In this document: in pieces, positions 23,355 through 34,550 of the stretch
Layout: every line of letters begins with the position of its first letter
Numbering within the stretch: position 1 is the stretch's first letter
From: Berberis thunbergii
Lineage: Eukaryota > Streptophyta > Magnoliopsida > Ranunculales > Berberidaceae
DNA: 64,000 nucleotides
NCBI GenBank assembly: GCA_003290165.1
Contig: QNQO01000457.1
Span: 682,001 to 746,000 of the forward strand
Reading direction: 5' to 3'
Translations under genes and position numbers: made by a program
The notes under the pieces: generated by a model
Databases searched by the model: none
What the model was told of the DNA's origin: nothing
The model's input: the letters and a program-made list of their open reading frames with translations, nothing else

Positions 23355-23449
23355 TATGTTAAGAAGTCTTAGGGCTGCTGGCTTAGTGAACTTCCGTGCA
23401 AAATAGGAAGCAATGGGAAAGTTTCCCTTTGCTAGTGCACCACTCTCTT
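23355..23449 (-). pseudogene. possible host exon next to the element A insertion site
   Basis: Minus-strand frame of 31 codons, ESGALAKGNFPIASYFARKF then TKPAALRLLNI, between an AG acceptor (GAGTACAG) and a GTAAG donor. I do not recognise the protein, though it reads like real coding sequence. The donor GTAAG is exactly the 5-bp target duplication of element A, so the element landed at the splice junction. It could also be chance. Confidence 0.3.
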
Positions 23450-24088
23450 CTGTACTCGGTTTCATAATATACATTATATTTGTTGTACACATAAACAAAA
23501 AAACTGCTTCAACGTACATGATAAACATACTAACTAATGTATCAGCTAAGCCAAACTTCAACATTTAATCTAACATGCAAGTTGCAAAATCTCTTTTCAT
23601 TATACTTGTAAATTTTAAACCCAATGCAACAACAAAATTATTCTTTATATGCTTGAAAGTTTGAGTTGATCTAATACACTCCAAAGGTTATGGATTTAAT
23701 TTGGGAAAAAGTTCAGAAGATAGAAATCTTTGCAGAAGTTGTATGAGAAACATAACAAGATATTACGACTAAGTATAGTTACCTTTAAAGACTGGATTAG
23801 CATATATAGTAGTAGTATATGATAACTTGTAAGTCATAGGACACCAACCACGCCTTTGACGATCTTTTGACACAGATAGATCCCATGAAGAATGGGTCAA
23901 TGTTCTTGATATTTCTCTCTCAAGTCCATGCTAAATGAAAATGAGAGGATCACAATGAGATAACTCAGCATAATGGTAGAGTACCAAAATTTGAAGTGAT
24001 CAAAAGCTCCAGAGCTAAAACACTCATGTACACCTAAACTCCAGGAAATACCAAAATTATGTGTGTACCTTCTTATGAGCTTTTGACG
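23450..24088. other. intergenic spacer
   Basis: AT-rich. Nothing recognisable on either strand. Confidence 0.5.
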
Positions 24089-25072
24089 TTATGCATTCAA
24101 ATATGATCTCCCAATTATTTGATCTGCAAAACAAGGTTAGATTGTTAAAGACCACATTTTTAATGGCCAAAGACATTCCGATGCTTAAGTCAGTAAATCT
24201 GTAGGAGGGAACTCAATTTGGGCAGAGTATAACTTAGTTAAAATTTCATACCTTTATCGAATGTTCCCTTTACCATATATAACGTCGGTTATTAATTCTC
24301 TACGCGACTTAAGCATGTAGGGCGTGCTAAGGGGAAACATTATTTGTAGCAGTCTACGCCTTCATTGAAATACGTCCTTGGGGGGCTAATTCCAGCCATG
24401 ACTTGTCTTCTTTGTGACATTTCTCTTCTTTAATGGAGAAATTCATTGGGCCTAGATTTAGGAACCCTTTTAGGTTTTAGTGACTAGACTTGCCTTTTCG
24501 AGATTCACGGGTAGGACCTGAACTGAAGCACCTGGTCCTCGTGATAGATGATATATGCCACGTGTACAGTCGTGATTCGAGTTTTATTTTATGTATCATC
24601 AACTACTCCCCCTCTTAGTTAGTGGGCATGCTTGCGTGGCCACTAACTTTACAGCAGTTTAATTTTTTACTTCATTATTGCAACACATTGAATGCCATTA
24701 ACAACTATCGATACGATTGCTATTCTAATGTCTCATTCGCATGCTCGTTTTGGTGCAATTTTTGGGATTTCGTGTAGCCATCATATCTCGCATGTCTTCC
24801 CATTAGTAGTCTTTTCGTTGCCCAACCCTATAAAAAGGGGTGTGCGTTTTGTGTTTATTTCTTTATGCTATCTCCACTATCAGAGTTTGTTTTTTCTCTC
24901 ATTCTTCATTTCCTTCTTTGCACAACTTCTTTCTCATGCCTACTATCGGGATGCTAAGTGGGGAGGTATCTGCAAGGTGTTATTCTTGCCCAAGCGGGCG
25001 ACACAAACGACTTTGGTTAGTGTTCGCCATGAGTTCTCACTATTTTCTAACCTTAAGATTATCTTACCTAGG
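24089..25072 (-). mobile_element. element B: truncated Tat-like retrotransposon, 3' end
   Basis: An LTR at 24089-24601 (begins TTATGCATTC, ends GTATCATCA) is related to the LTRs of elements A and C. It is followed by the purine tract (minus strand AAGAGGGGGAGTAG) and the start of the antisense gene. Everything beyond 25072 is lost or displaced by element D. Only the TATA box (24829-24838) and the first part of the antisense ORF remain; a short frame (AKWGGICKVLFLPKRATQTT) matches element C (LDVCEAFFMPNRATRATLDN). Confidence 0.72.
24829..24838 (+). promoter_or_regulatory. TATA box for the antisense gene of element B
   Basis: TATAAAAAGG, 228 bases inside the LTR, preceded by CTTTTCGTTGCCCAACCC. 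Element C has CCTTTCGTTGTCCATTCC at the same place. Confidence 0.55.
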
Positions 25073-25935
25073 TGATGATACATAAAAATGGTTACACTCC
25101 TGAGTCGAATACGTGTCATGATGATCTCGAGGAACTACAGGCCCAAGCATCGGCCCAACTCAGATCTAGCCCAAGCTGATCTAAGCCCGCTCAACTTCAA
25201 TCCGCCAAGCGGACCCGGCCTCTAACAACATGCTAGGCCCACACGTCTCACAACCATCCTCAATACATGTAAACCCTCTTTAGGTAAGTATCTCGAGGAT
25301 CAACTTCAGACGGGTAACTATAGCTGCTCTCTGCTTCCAACTAGGAAGCAAACACCAGAGTATCTTCCACATAGGGAAACTCCCTTCTACAGATTGCTCT
25401 TGGATTGAGAACCATCTTTCGCGTATCTAGGAGTGCAGAGCTAACAGAGAACTTCCCTCTTACAACACGACTCTTAATTAGAGAGGGATCTTCACGAAGA
25501 TCTCCTCCCTAAACTACGCCTACGATGGCTTGATTGAATCAAGACTCCTTGCACTATAAATAAGACATGAGGTTGGTAAGCTAAGGTAGGCTACAAATTC
25601 TCAGTTACAAGATTACACATTCCTTAGATTCTTATTTGACTTTAGCATCGGAGTGCCATCGGTCACCCCACAGTGGTTTGTGGTTCACATGCATTATTTA
25701 TGCAGGCTAGCAAGAACTTGGTCAAAACAGGGAGCGAAAATCGACTACATCAGTTTGGCGTCGTCCGTGGGAACGACATAATTCTTAACTTTACACTAAG
25801 CGTTGTCTACTATCAAATCCCAGAGAGATGGTGACCACCATGTCACGCAACAACGAACCAGGGGACACGTCCAACGCTCCAACTGTCCCTATACCAGTTG
25901 CTGCCATGCACGTGCAGCCTACTCACGCTCCTTAA
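25073..25935 (+). mobile_element. element D: 5' LTR, primer site and gag start of a Ty3/gypsy element
   Basis: The LTR runs from about 25073 (TGATGATACA, or TGATACATAA at 25076) to 25752 (CTACATCA). It carries a TATA box at 25555-25564. The primer-site region TTTGGCGTCGTCCGTGGG begins one base after the LTR. A short frame at 25828-25935 (MVTTMSRNNEPGDTSNAPTV) looks like a gag N-terminus and ends at TAA. There is no second LTR, so the copy is truncated. It inserted at, or was joined to, element B. Confidence 0.7.
25555..25564 (+). promoter_or_regulatory. TATA box of the element D LTR
   Basis: TATAAATAAG about 190 bases before the LTR end, the usual spacing for an LTR promoter. Confidence 0.6.
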
Positions 25936-26241
25936 TAGATGTTGAACTTTCGTTGTCTATACACTACTGTGATGCATGCCTTAAATCTCTTTCTTTCTTC
26001 GTGATAATTTACGCTAATACTATGGCAATCCTCCGTACTAATTCCATGGCGATTTTCAAACTTAGATTTTCAACCCTGTTACATTTTGTTGAGACTTGTA
26101 ATCAAGGGTTCTGACATGAAAATTCTTGCTCAAGGTTTTGTAATTATTACTACTCTTTTAAGTCTAAGGGGCAGATAATGGTGCTACTTAGCTAACTTTT
26201 GGTTAGTGATAGTAGTGAAGTAGATTACATTTTGGTGCCTG

Positions 26242-28678
26242 TTATGTTGATCCTTGTGTTTTAATTGCTCCTAGAAGAAATGTTTTGGCTACCATGAAAA
26301 CATTAGAGGGCCTTTCCCAACCTCCTCCAAACACACAATGCGCTTCTTTTGGTAGAGGGCAAACAATGAATTCAAGCACCGACAAGTCTTCCCTTTCCAC
26401 CCAGTGTAAGCAGTTTACAGGACACAAGTTGACAGCCTGTCACCGTCATTATTACACTCATTTTCCTTACATTACCGATAAGAAAATCTAGCATGATTTG
26501 GTGTATCACTATTAGAAGAATCCAATCAAATGAACCATTATTTTACTTGTATATTAAGTGATTACCTACTTTTGATCATCCGAATACTCAACTACAAATA
26601 AATAGTTGGTACTGCAAATGGTATAAGCTATGCAATCATTGTTTTCACATTCCATTCACTTGGATCTTCAACAGATAAGAAATCTCGCAAAGAAGATTTT
26701 AAATACAAGTTTTTGGAATGTCAAGCAAAGCTGTCTGGGGAAAAAAACAAATGTCGATGCTTATCTGAAGAACTGCCATTTGTCTAATTAAGGTCATTTT
26801 GAATAATGTCATTTGGCTCTTCAGAGCCTTGGTTATATTTGTTTGCCTACTCGTCTCTTGAAGAGCTAGAAGACAATAGTTTACAGCAAATACTAACCAA
26901 TGATTAATTGTATCATAAAACTCTAGCAAATTGCATTGGAATGAACAGGGGATATTCTTGATAAGTGCAAACTCAAAACTTTGTGTTTTATGATTCCTTT
27001 TGTATTTGTTGCTGTCAAACAACACATAAGTGATGAGTAGAAGAATGACCTATGCGTGCATTTTCATCAACAAAAAAGAGCTTGGGGTCTCAACGGACCA
27101 TTCCATGAACTATATAACCCAAATCAGAGAAGTTGTTCCCATAGTCTCTTTCTTTGCCAATAGAAGCACATATTCTCTTCTTAGAGTCTCTCATTAACAC
27201 ACTATAGGCCTCATTCAGTTTCAATGCATGTATATTCATGACCCTGAAACAAGCATGGAAAGGCATGTTAGCTAGGAAACAAAATGGGGAATACATAATA
27301 CAACTCATTAGCACACACACCTAAGTTAATTAAGCTGCATTCCTTGTATCTGAAAACATAACTTTGCTTAGAAGCCAATGTAAAAGAAGGAAAGTCGTGT
27401 ACGTTCATTACATAAAATTGACATATTTGTAACAACTCCCAAATCAGTAACACTTTTGAGCTGTTACACTGCACCAAACAATTTAAAGTCAAAACCAAAT
27501 TTAGTCTAAAAAATGAAAAACAGTCACACAAAAAAATGATACAATAAATTAGATCACCATGAATAGTATCACTTGTAGGACCATACTATTCATGGTGATA
27601 TAATTATTGTATCACTATATTTGTGAAAAATGTATAAAATTGTTTTGTGGATTGTTATAGTTAAAAAATGTTACTGTTTTGAGGATTGTTACAAAAATGC
27701 AAATTTGGTGTAGTGGTTTGAGTAGAGTTGAAGTGTTTTACACAGTTCACTCTAAAGAGAACGTTTTAGAATGAGGAAACAAATGAAGCTCAGGCATCTG
27801 CCTTGAAAGAAATTATAGCTCGTAGGCAGATTTGATTGGTGGATAGGCGAAGATAAAATCCTGAAATTAATCCAGATATCCATAACACACATGTACTACA
27901 AAGACACTAACATGCATGCTGGAATTTGAATTGTTCGCGACAAACATGCACACCATTTTAGTCTCTATTCGTGTATATTTTAAGATGACGTTTAATCATC
28001 TTTTGTTGTAATTTTGATGAAGACAAGCTACTCATTTATTTTGGAGAAGGCTGTTGTACAAAATAGCACATCATGACAAATTAACAAGTTCTGTTTAGGG
28101 TTGTAGATTGAGTTTTTCGAAGTCACCTTGTTTCTGAAATCTCAAGACTTTTACCGAGTTTGATTGAATCAGGTGAGATTTTTTAACCCTGTATTTGCCC
28201 ACTGTAGGGAAGATATATTTGCATTTGCAAAAGATTTTCCAAATGTAAAGCTAATACCATGACACCAATTAATTGCAAGGTTGCTGAGTCAGTTTCCTCC
28301 TTTACTTTCACCGTGTCAGCCTGAACTATTCCTAAATATTTATATTTCTTACTTGCAAAATTTGTAACTAGCTACAGTTTATTTCAAAATTTAAACAAAG
28401 ATTTCACATAACTAATTCAATAAGCAAGTGACAAAAAAAAAAAATAAATAAACAAAACTTTTCACCTGCAAGGCTGCAATATCTGGATGATGTTTCTTCT
28501 GCAATTTCCTATAAGCTTCTTCGATTGATTTTGGATTTTAATCAATAGGAACTCAAAGCAGCTTATAGTAATCCTCTACTGTTCTGTGATCACCTACTCC
28601 CTTACAAAACCTGATTACAGTGGACTTATGCCTCCATCTTGAAAACCCACACAAAAGAGAGATTTGGGATGAGATCAT
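26242..28678 (-). pseudogene. chloroplast DnaJ-ferredoxin protein pseudogene
   Basis: Start region 28466-28678: an ATG-led Ser/Arg-rich leader like a transit peptide, then VGDHRTVEDYYKLL and AYRKLQKKHHPDIAALQ, a J domain with HHPD in place of HPD. It contains two in-frame stops (TGA after YYKLL, TAA after VPID). Exon end CAG|GTG is intact. The next exon starts at 27243 after TTTCAG and, after a shift, reads LNEAYSVLMRDSKKRI and SDLGY. An extra T then shifts PLRPQALF / VDENA, where the Fe-S cysteines have become Arg and His. The last exon (26242-26427) reads CPVNCLHWVEREDLSVLEF and VFGGGWERPSNVFMVAKTF. The order J domain, 4Fe-4S ferredoxin, conserved tail matches plant chloroplast DnaJ-ferredoxin proteins (DJC76-like). 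It is clearly non-functional. Confidence 0.82.
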
Positions 28679-31258
28679 TTGCTGATATGAAGATCTAGTT
28701 TGTATGAATTTCTTGATTTCTTCTGAGTACTTTGCATAAATTTATATAAGACATTAAATGAGCTTATTTCTCCTTTCTAGACAGAAATAAGAAAAATAAA
28801 ATCTAAGCTTCTTGATGATCCTGTAACATAAATTCAAGTAGAGATTCTTATTGCCTTGAAATGGGCCCTCTGGATTGAAATATTGAACACTTTGGATAGA
28901 TTTTGGTATTGGGCATGGGTGAACTAAGGATGCAAACATTTGCATTGTTTTCCTCAGTTTGGATGAACAAAAATGGCAAGCTAAGGTATCTCCAAGGCTC
29001 TTTTAAGGCAGAAGCTATGGCAGTTCAGTCTCTCTCTGTTTTTTTTTTTTTTTTTTTTCTTTTTTCTGTTGATGCAAATTAGCCTATCTTGATTTAATGT
29101 TTTTTTGTCTTGAGGTAATGTACACTTTACGCAGGCATATTTTCTTAAGATCAGGTTCATTAAATTAATAATGCAGTGTGCATGCAGGCCTGCATTTATA
29201 TGCATTTTTCAGCTCCAGGAAATTAGGAAATTCAGAGCACATTAACGGTGGTGATTAGGAATCAAATGGTTATAAGAAGATTTTGATGTCATCAACAAGG
29301 CAATTAGGAACAATGGAACATCGTTCGAATAGGGCTGCTGGTAATAGAAATAGTTTCCTGGTATTATCTCACAGATATTTCTCCAGGAAAGGAGGAGAAA
29401 AAGATTGATAGATAGGCTCAACACTTTTTGAGAGAGTGAATAGATCTATTTCAGAGAATTAAGATTAGTATTCATTAAAAAAAAAGGAAACACATGTAAT
29501 AAATGTTTGTGTATTTGTTCTTTGGGTTGAGTGTTAGTGATTAGTTGAAATTTTACGACCTACCTAAAATGAAAAGTTTTAACAATAATAATAATAATAA
29601 TAATAATACTATTAATATGAAAATTGAGTTGTCAAGAGAATTGATATTCATATTGTTTTTCATGTGATGCAAATGAAAATTGAGTTGCTAAGAAGTATGA
29701 ATTCCTATATTGAATGGGTTTGATCACCGCTTTGTTAAAGAGAATTGCTTACAAAAATGTTATGTTTTCCCAAAAGAATGGGTGGATATTGTAGTGGATT
29801 TGTTTATGATTGACAAAGTGTAACCCTTTAAGAATTTTGGGATACCATAATAGGCGATACAAATAATCTTGAGTTCATAAACTTAATCACATTTAATTGT
29901 ATCCCTTAGAATTAGTGTAGTCAAAGGCATCCAAAACCACCACTTAATGCCAAAAGCCAGGTCAAGCAATGACATATCGCTTCGCCTTGGTCAAAGTGAG
30001 GCCACTACCCTGAAGCAAAAAAAGCCACCATTTTTAGTGCTTTTTTGTTGAAGCATGAAGCCACCAAAGCCTTGGCTTCATTAAACAAATTTTTTTTCTT
30101 GTTTTCCATCTCATACTTTTTTCTCATTCTTCTTATTTCTTTAGAGCTTTACGGCTTAATCAGATAGCTTCAACAGAGCAGCAGTTGGAGCTCTTACTCG
30201 AGGTACCAATCTTCTTACCTTCTTCTTATTGCCTTATTCTCTCTCTATCGATTTAGGAGAGCTTCAAGATAGCAACAATATAGTTTCACTCTTCCTTCTT
30301 TTCTCATTTCCTTCATTTCTTTCTCAGTTGTTGAATCAAATTCTCTTTGCTACTTTACTCACCCCTTTGTTATTTTCTTCACAGAGCTCTCAAAGGTTAA
30401 TTTTCAAAGGAGAACACACTCACAAAGCTTCATCACTTGCAATTTCCAACAATTATCTAATGGATGCCACCAAAATTTCCACCATCATAACCATGAAAAT
30501 GAACCCATATCATTGAGTACCACCACCACCACCAGCAACTGCCACAACGTGGCAGGAACCCCAATTCAGTCTCCTTCCATGGTGATCCTGGAGGTCATTC
30601 TCGAGCTTCAAGACCCATATTGCAAAAAAAAGGGTCCTAGATGCCTCAATAATTATTTTCTTGAGGTATCTTGTCTATTTTTCATTTGAGGTTTATTGAT
30701 TTCTTATAATTTAGGTTTTATTGCTCTCAATTTGAAATTTTGGGATATGGGATTTGCTCATTTTTGATATTTTTGCTCGGTTTTTTGTCCGGGTATCTCA
30801 ATTTTATCTATTATCTTAATTTGAAGTTTTGAGAAATGGGGTTCGTTTCATTGTTGAGGTTTTACTTTGTTGTTTAGTATTTTAGTTTAATTTTGTTGGA
30901 TTTGATTTGTCGCTTCGGGTATGTGACTTGATTGGTTTCTTGTCTTCTTTTTTCAATCTTCACTCTTCATAGCTTCACGATAATGAATCACAGATCAACA
31001 ATTGGAGCCTAAGAGGTACGTACAAATCTCTTCTTCTTCTTATTCTTCTTCTCTTATTCTATATCCTCGTTGCGTTCCTGAGATTTTTTTTGCTAACTAC
31101 ATTTGATATGAGATAGAGGCAAAAGAACATGAGTAAATACGAACACTTAGATTGACTTGAGCTAACACCTCTAAATCTAGTAGAAAAGCAGAAAACATAT
31201 ATTTAGAAGATTAGATACAAGCAAAATGTATATTTTTACATTTTTTTAATATAATATT
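28679..31258. other. gene-poor region with simple repeats
   Basis: Contains a T run near 29041-29059 and (AAT)n at 29583-29609. Around 29940-30080 there is a GCCAAGGC / CTTCGCCTTGG-rich segment that loosely resembles 59380-59440. A CACCACCACCACC tract lies near 30520. Open frames such as 30229-30516 (+) have no domain I can name. Confidence 0.45.
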
Positions 31259-31261
31259 AAG

Positions 31262-31460
31262 GTGGTGTATTCAATCAAGGTTTTTAATAGACTGTGAAAG
31301 ATTTTAAAGGATTTCAAAGGATTTTGATGGATTGTACAAAATCCACATGGATACTCGGCCCTCAGCTGTAGAAGTTCTAATTTATTTTAGATAGATTTTA
31401 AATGATTGGATTTTGATGGACTTTAAAGGATTCTTATGGATTTTCATAAATACTTATGAG
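31262..31460. mobile_element. MITE-like fragment, GGTGTATTCAATCAAGG end
   Basis: Starts GGTGTATTCAATCAAGG and is full of AAAGGATTTTGATGGATT motifs. The complement of 59095-59329 has the same end and motifs. The far end here is not clear, so this is a fragment or a diverged copy. Confidence 0.5.
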
Positions 31461-31964
31461 TATGTTATTAGTTATAGGAAGCCATGAAAGAACACCACAT
31501 ATATTATTCTCCATGCCAATACAAAGCATAAAACATCCCTCAAAATATTAATTAAACAACCATTTTGTATGCTATGAGAATTTTACTTTAAAGTAAACAA
31601 AAAAGCATTTTAAGATGGTCCAAAAGCAATGCAAATAACTTATTTGAAGATAAGTTTTCAGTTAGTTTGATATTACAAGCTCACAGTACAAAACTCAACC
31701 ATTTTTTACTTGTGTTTTGATTTCTATAAGTTAAGTTTTAAGTTAGTTCGATATTTTTCATTTTCATTTTCTCAGTTTAGTCGTTTTAATCAGTTTTTTC
31801 TGAAGGATAGTTGTGGCATGCTTTGACTCTTCAGGATTGCTTCGTTTGAGAGGTGGTTTTGTAAGGTTGGGGCATGATAGTTAATTACAGTGATACTCTA
31901 AAATTGCGTGCATAATCGATACCCTCTACTTCTAGCGGCTAATCCATACTTTAAACTTTTGGTT

Positions 31965-32235
31965 GGATTGTTACAACATTAACAATGGTATGGTTTTCTT
32001 CAGGTGTTCTAAACTCCAAAAATTCACCAACTATTTTTCCATCTTTGACCCAATATGCTCGAAACTTTGGTTTTTCTGTTCCAGAATTTGCGTCTCCAAA
32101 TGTTACCGCCTCCCCAACATTGTCTCCATAGAACTCCCATCACAGGTCAATGGGGTGACAAGAGAGTTGTGGAAGGTGGTCATATGGATCAAATGTCTCC
32201 TCGTGTTCAGTAGCTTTGATAACCTGCTCAAACTA
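31965..32235 (-). pseudogene. monodehydroascorbate reductase fragment
   Basis: The minus strand reads WEFYGDNVGEAVTFGD, then KPKFRAYWVKDGKIVGEFLE and TPEENHTIVNVV. The order and spacing match the C-terminal part of plant monodehydroascorbate reductase (MDAR), an NADH/FAD enzyme that regenerates ascorbate. A TGA stop sits just before WEFYGD, in a segment (DHLPQL...HPIDL) that resembles the preceding MDAR sequence. There is no splice site or start in reach, so this is an isolated gene fragment. The plus-strand ORF over it is a shadow. Confidence 0.78.
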
Positions 32236-32318
32236 GAAATTTAAATAACGAGGTACTTAAGTAGCTATGCCCAAAAAATAGTTTTACTGCAATGAACCTA
32301 TTATTTGAAGGAACATTC

Positions 32319-33363
32319 TAAGGAGCGAGGTCCCTGTGCGCGTGAGATTAAACGCGGTCCTCAAAGCAAATTTCTCACTCCCCCCAAACAATTTCTCTCT
32401 CCCTCCAAAAACATGAAATCACATTTCTTGCTCCCTCCAAAAACAGAGTGAGCTCCCCCAAAAAACTCTTGATCTAGACGAAAGTCCACCCTTTTCTCAG
32501 AAGAAATCGAAGACGAAGATTAACATTAACTCAGGCGAAATCGAAGAGGGGCTTGAAGAGGAAATCAAAGAGGTGGTTAGGTTGTGTAACCAATTTTTGC
32601 TGGTTAGAGTTCTGCCCCAATTGAGAGTATGGGTAGAGTGGTGGGTTTCTAGGGTTGTGTAACCAACAATCATTTTAGGGTCAGCCTCTAATTGGCCTGA
32701 AATATATTTAGAGTTCTTTGATTTCAAAAATTAAGGTAGCCCCCAAGTGGTGGGTCTCAAAAATTCATCATGATTGTCCAATCCTAGAAACCCACCACCT
32801 GAAATCAACATGAAAAAAGAAGAAACCCTAGATCTAGAAACCCACCATCAACACGAAATCAAAGTAGAAACCTTTGATCTAGAACCCATCACCAGAAATT
32901 AACACGAAATCAAAGTAGAAACCCTAGGTCTAGAAACTCACTACCAGAAATCAAAGAGAGAGCTACCTTTTCTTCAGAGAGAAAATGCTGAAAAAGAAAT
33001 TGAAGAGGGACTTGAAGACGAAATTGAAGATGGACTTGAAGACGAAATCGAAGAGGGACTTTGATAAGATGTTGAAGACGAAATCGAAGAGATAATTTAT
33101 AAGAAGATGCTGAAGACGAAATCGAAGAGGAACTCTTGAGCCTCTGTAGTTTTGAGAACTTTTGAAGCTTTTTGAATGGGGACTAGGGAGAGTGGGGATT
33201 TTCGAATGGGGGAAGGGACTGGGGAGAGGGGTCGAATATGGACTCCACATTTGAATTATTTTTGGGGGAAATAGTCTGTTCAAATATATTTTTTTTAAAA
33301 TCTCCATTTGCTCTCTAAAACATGTGCGAGGGAGGCTCCTTCGTGCCTCCCTCACTCCCTAGA
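32319..33363. mobile_element. probable non-autonomous element with internal acidic-coding repeats
   Basis: Begins CTAAGGAGCGAGG and ends CCTCCCTCACTCCCTAG; the ends are imperfect inverted repeats. No convincing target duplication is seen. Inside are two repeat types: a roughly 50-bp unit with CTAGAAACCCACCA at 32780-32960, and a 24-bp unit at 32985-33130 that on the plus strand encodes repeats of DEIEEGLE. A shorter version of the 24-bp motif occurs near 32550. The minus-strand ORF here is a shadow of these repeats. Confidence 0.45.
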
Positions 33364-33673
33364 AAGGTTTATTAGTTGAAATATCTATTAGATTTGTCAT
33401 GTGTGAGACATTAAGTTCTATCATGAATGACATAAGCATCTCCAGTTAAAGGTGGTATGTAGTGCACTTGTTGCTATCATGGGTAACAAAGTGAGGCACA
33501 TCTTTTGTTCATAGTAGTAGTATTACAGTGAATCATAGTTTTCATTTGAATAAGTTGTGGCATATTAGACAGGGAGATGAGTGTGAGAGGGAAATTGAGG
33601 TACATGATTATGTAAAGAACCCTCATGTATGATGAATAATCCGTGGAACGCCACAAAGAATCCTCCAGTACAT

Positions 33674-34228
33674 TGATGTGTCCAAAAATCGTCTTCCTGT
33701 GAGTTTGACCTGCAAAACAACTGTTAAACTAACAATGACCACCTTTGTGGTGGCCGAAGGCACTGTGATGCTTAAGTCAGTAACTATGTTGGAAGAAAGA
33801 TGTACATTTGGACAAAACTCAGTTAAAGTTGCATACCTTTGTCAAATGTTCTCTTTACATTTTATAATGGTCGCGGTTAACTCTCTGTGTGACTTAAGCA
33901 TGTGAGGCGCAACGGAAGGAAATGTTTCTTGTAACAGTCTCCTCCTTAATGGAAATGCGTTCGTAGAAGAGTAACTCTCTCCACTGCTATTTCTTGGTGC
34001 GTTCATCTTCTTTATGAGATAAATCATATCGAGCCTAGACTTGGGCTCTAATTCGTTTGTGCCTTGTTTACGTCTCCTCAGTGGTGGGCCTCGCCTGGGT
34101 ATCTATAATTGGCTTCATTCTTCCTGGGGTTTATGAGCTGACCCAATAGATTGGGTGTTGTATTCTCGTGATGGATCTTTATGCCACATGTACAATCATG
34201 ATGATCAGTCTATTTTGATGTATCATCA
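33674..34228 (-). repeat. element C, 3' LTR (left copy)
   Basis: 555 bp, begins TGATGTGTCC and ends GTATCATCA. Minus-strand TATAAAATG lies near 33857-33866. It pairs with 57538-58826. Confidence 0.85.
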
Positions 34229-34453
34229 GCTATTTCCCCCTTAGTTAGTGGTATGTTCAAGTATCCACTAACTGTGTGACGGTTTTGCTTTTTTATTGCA
34301 ACATTACGGCTTGGTTAGTGCTTTTGCTATCTGTCGCTGTTGTTTTCTTTCTGTTGTTCCATCCGCCTATTTGTTTTGGCATGATTTCTGGGATTTCTTG
34401 CAATTGTCACACTTTGCTCGTTTTTCAAGAGTGGTCCTTTCGTTGTCCATTCC

Positions 34454-34463
34454 TATAAAAAAG
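34454..34463 (+). promoter_or_regulatory. TATA box for the antisense gene of element C
   Basis: TATAAAAAAG 226 bases inside the LTR and 97 bases before the ATG at 34551. Confidence 0.6.
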
Positions 34464-34550
34464 AGAAGCTTTGTGTATGCGTTGCTTCCTTCTGCATCTT
34501 CTCATTTTCTGATTGTTTACCTTTTGATTCCTTGCACTCGTTCTGTAATC

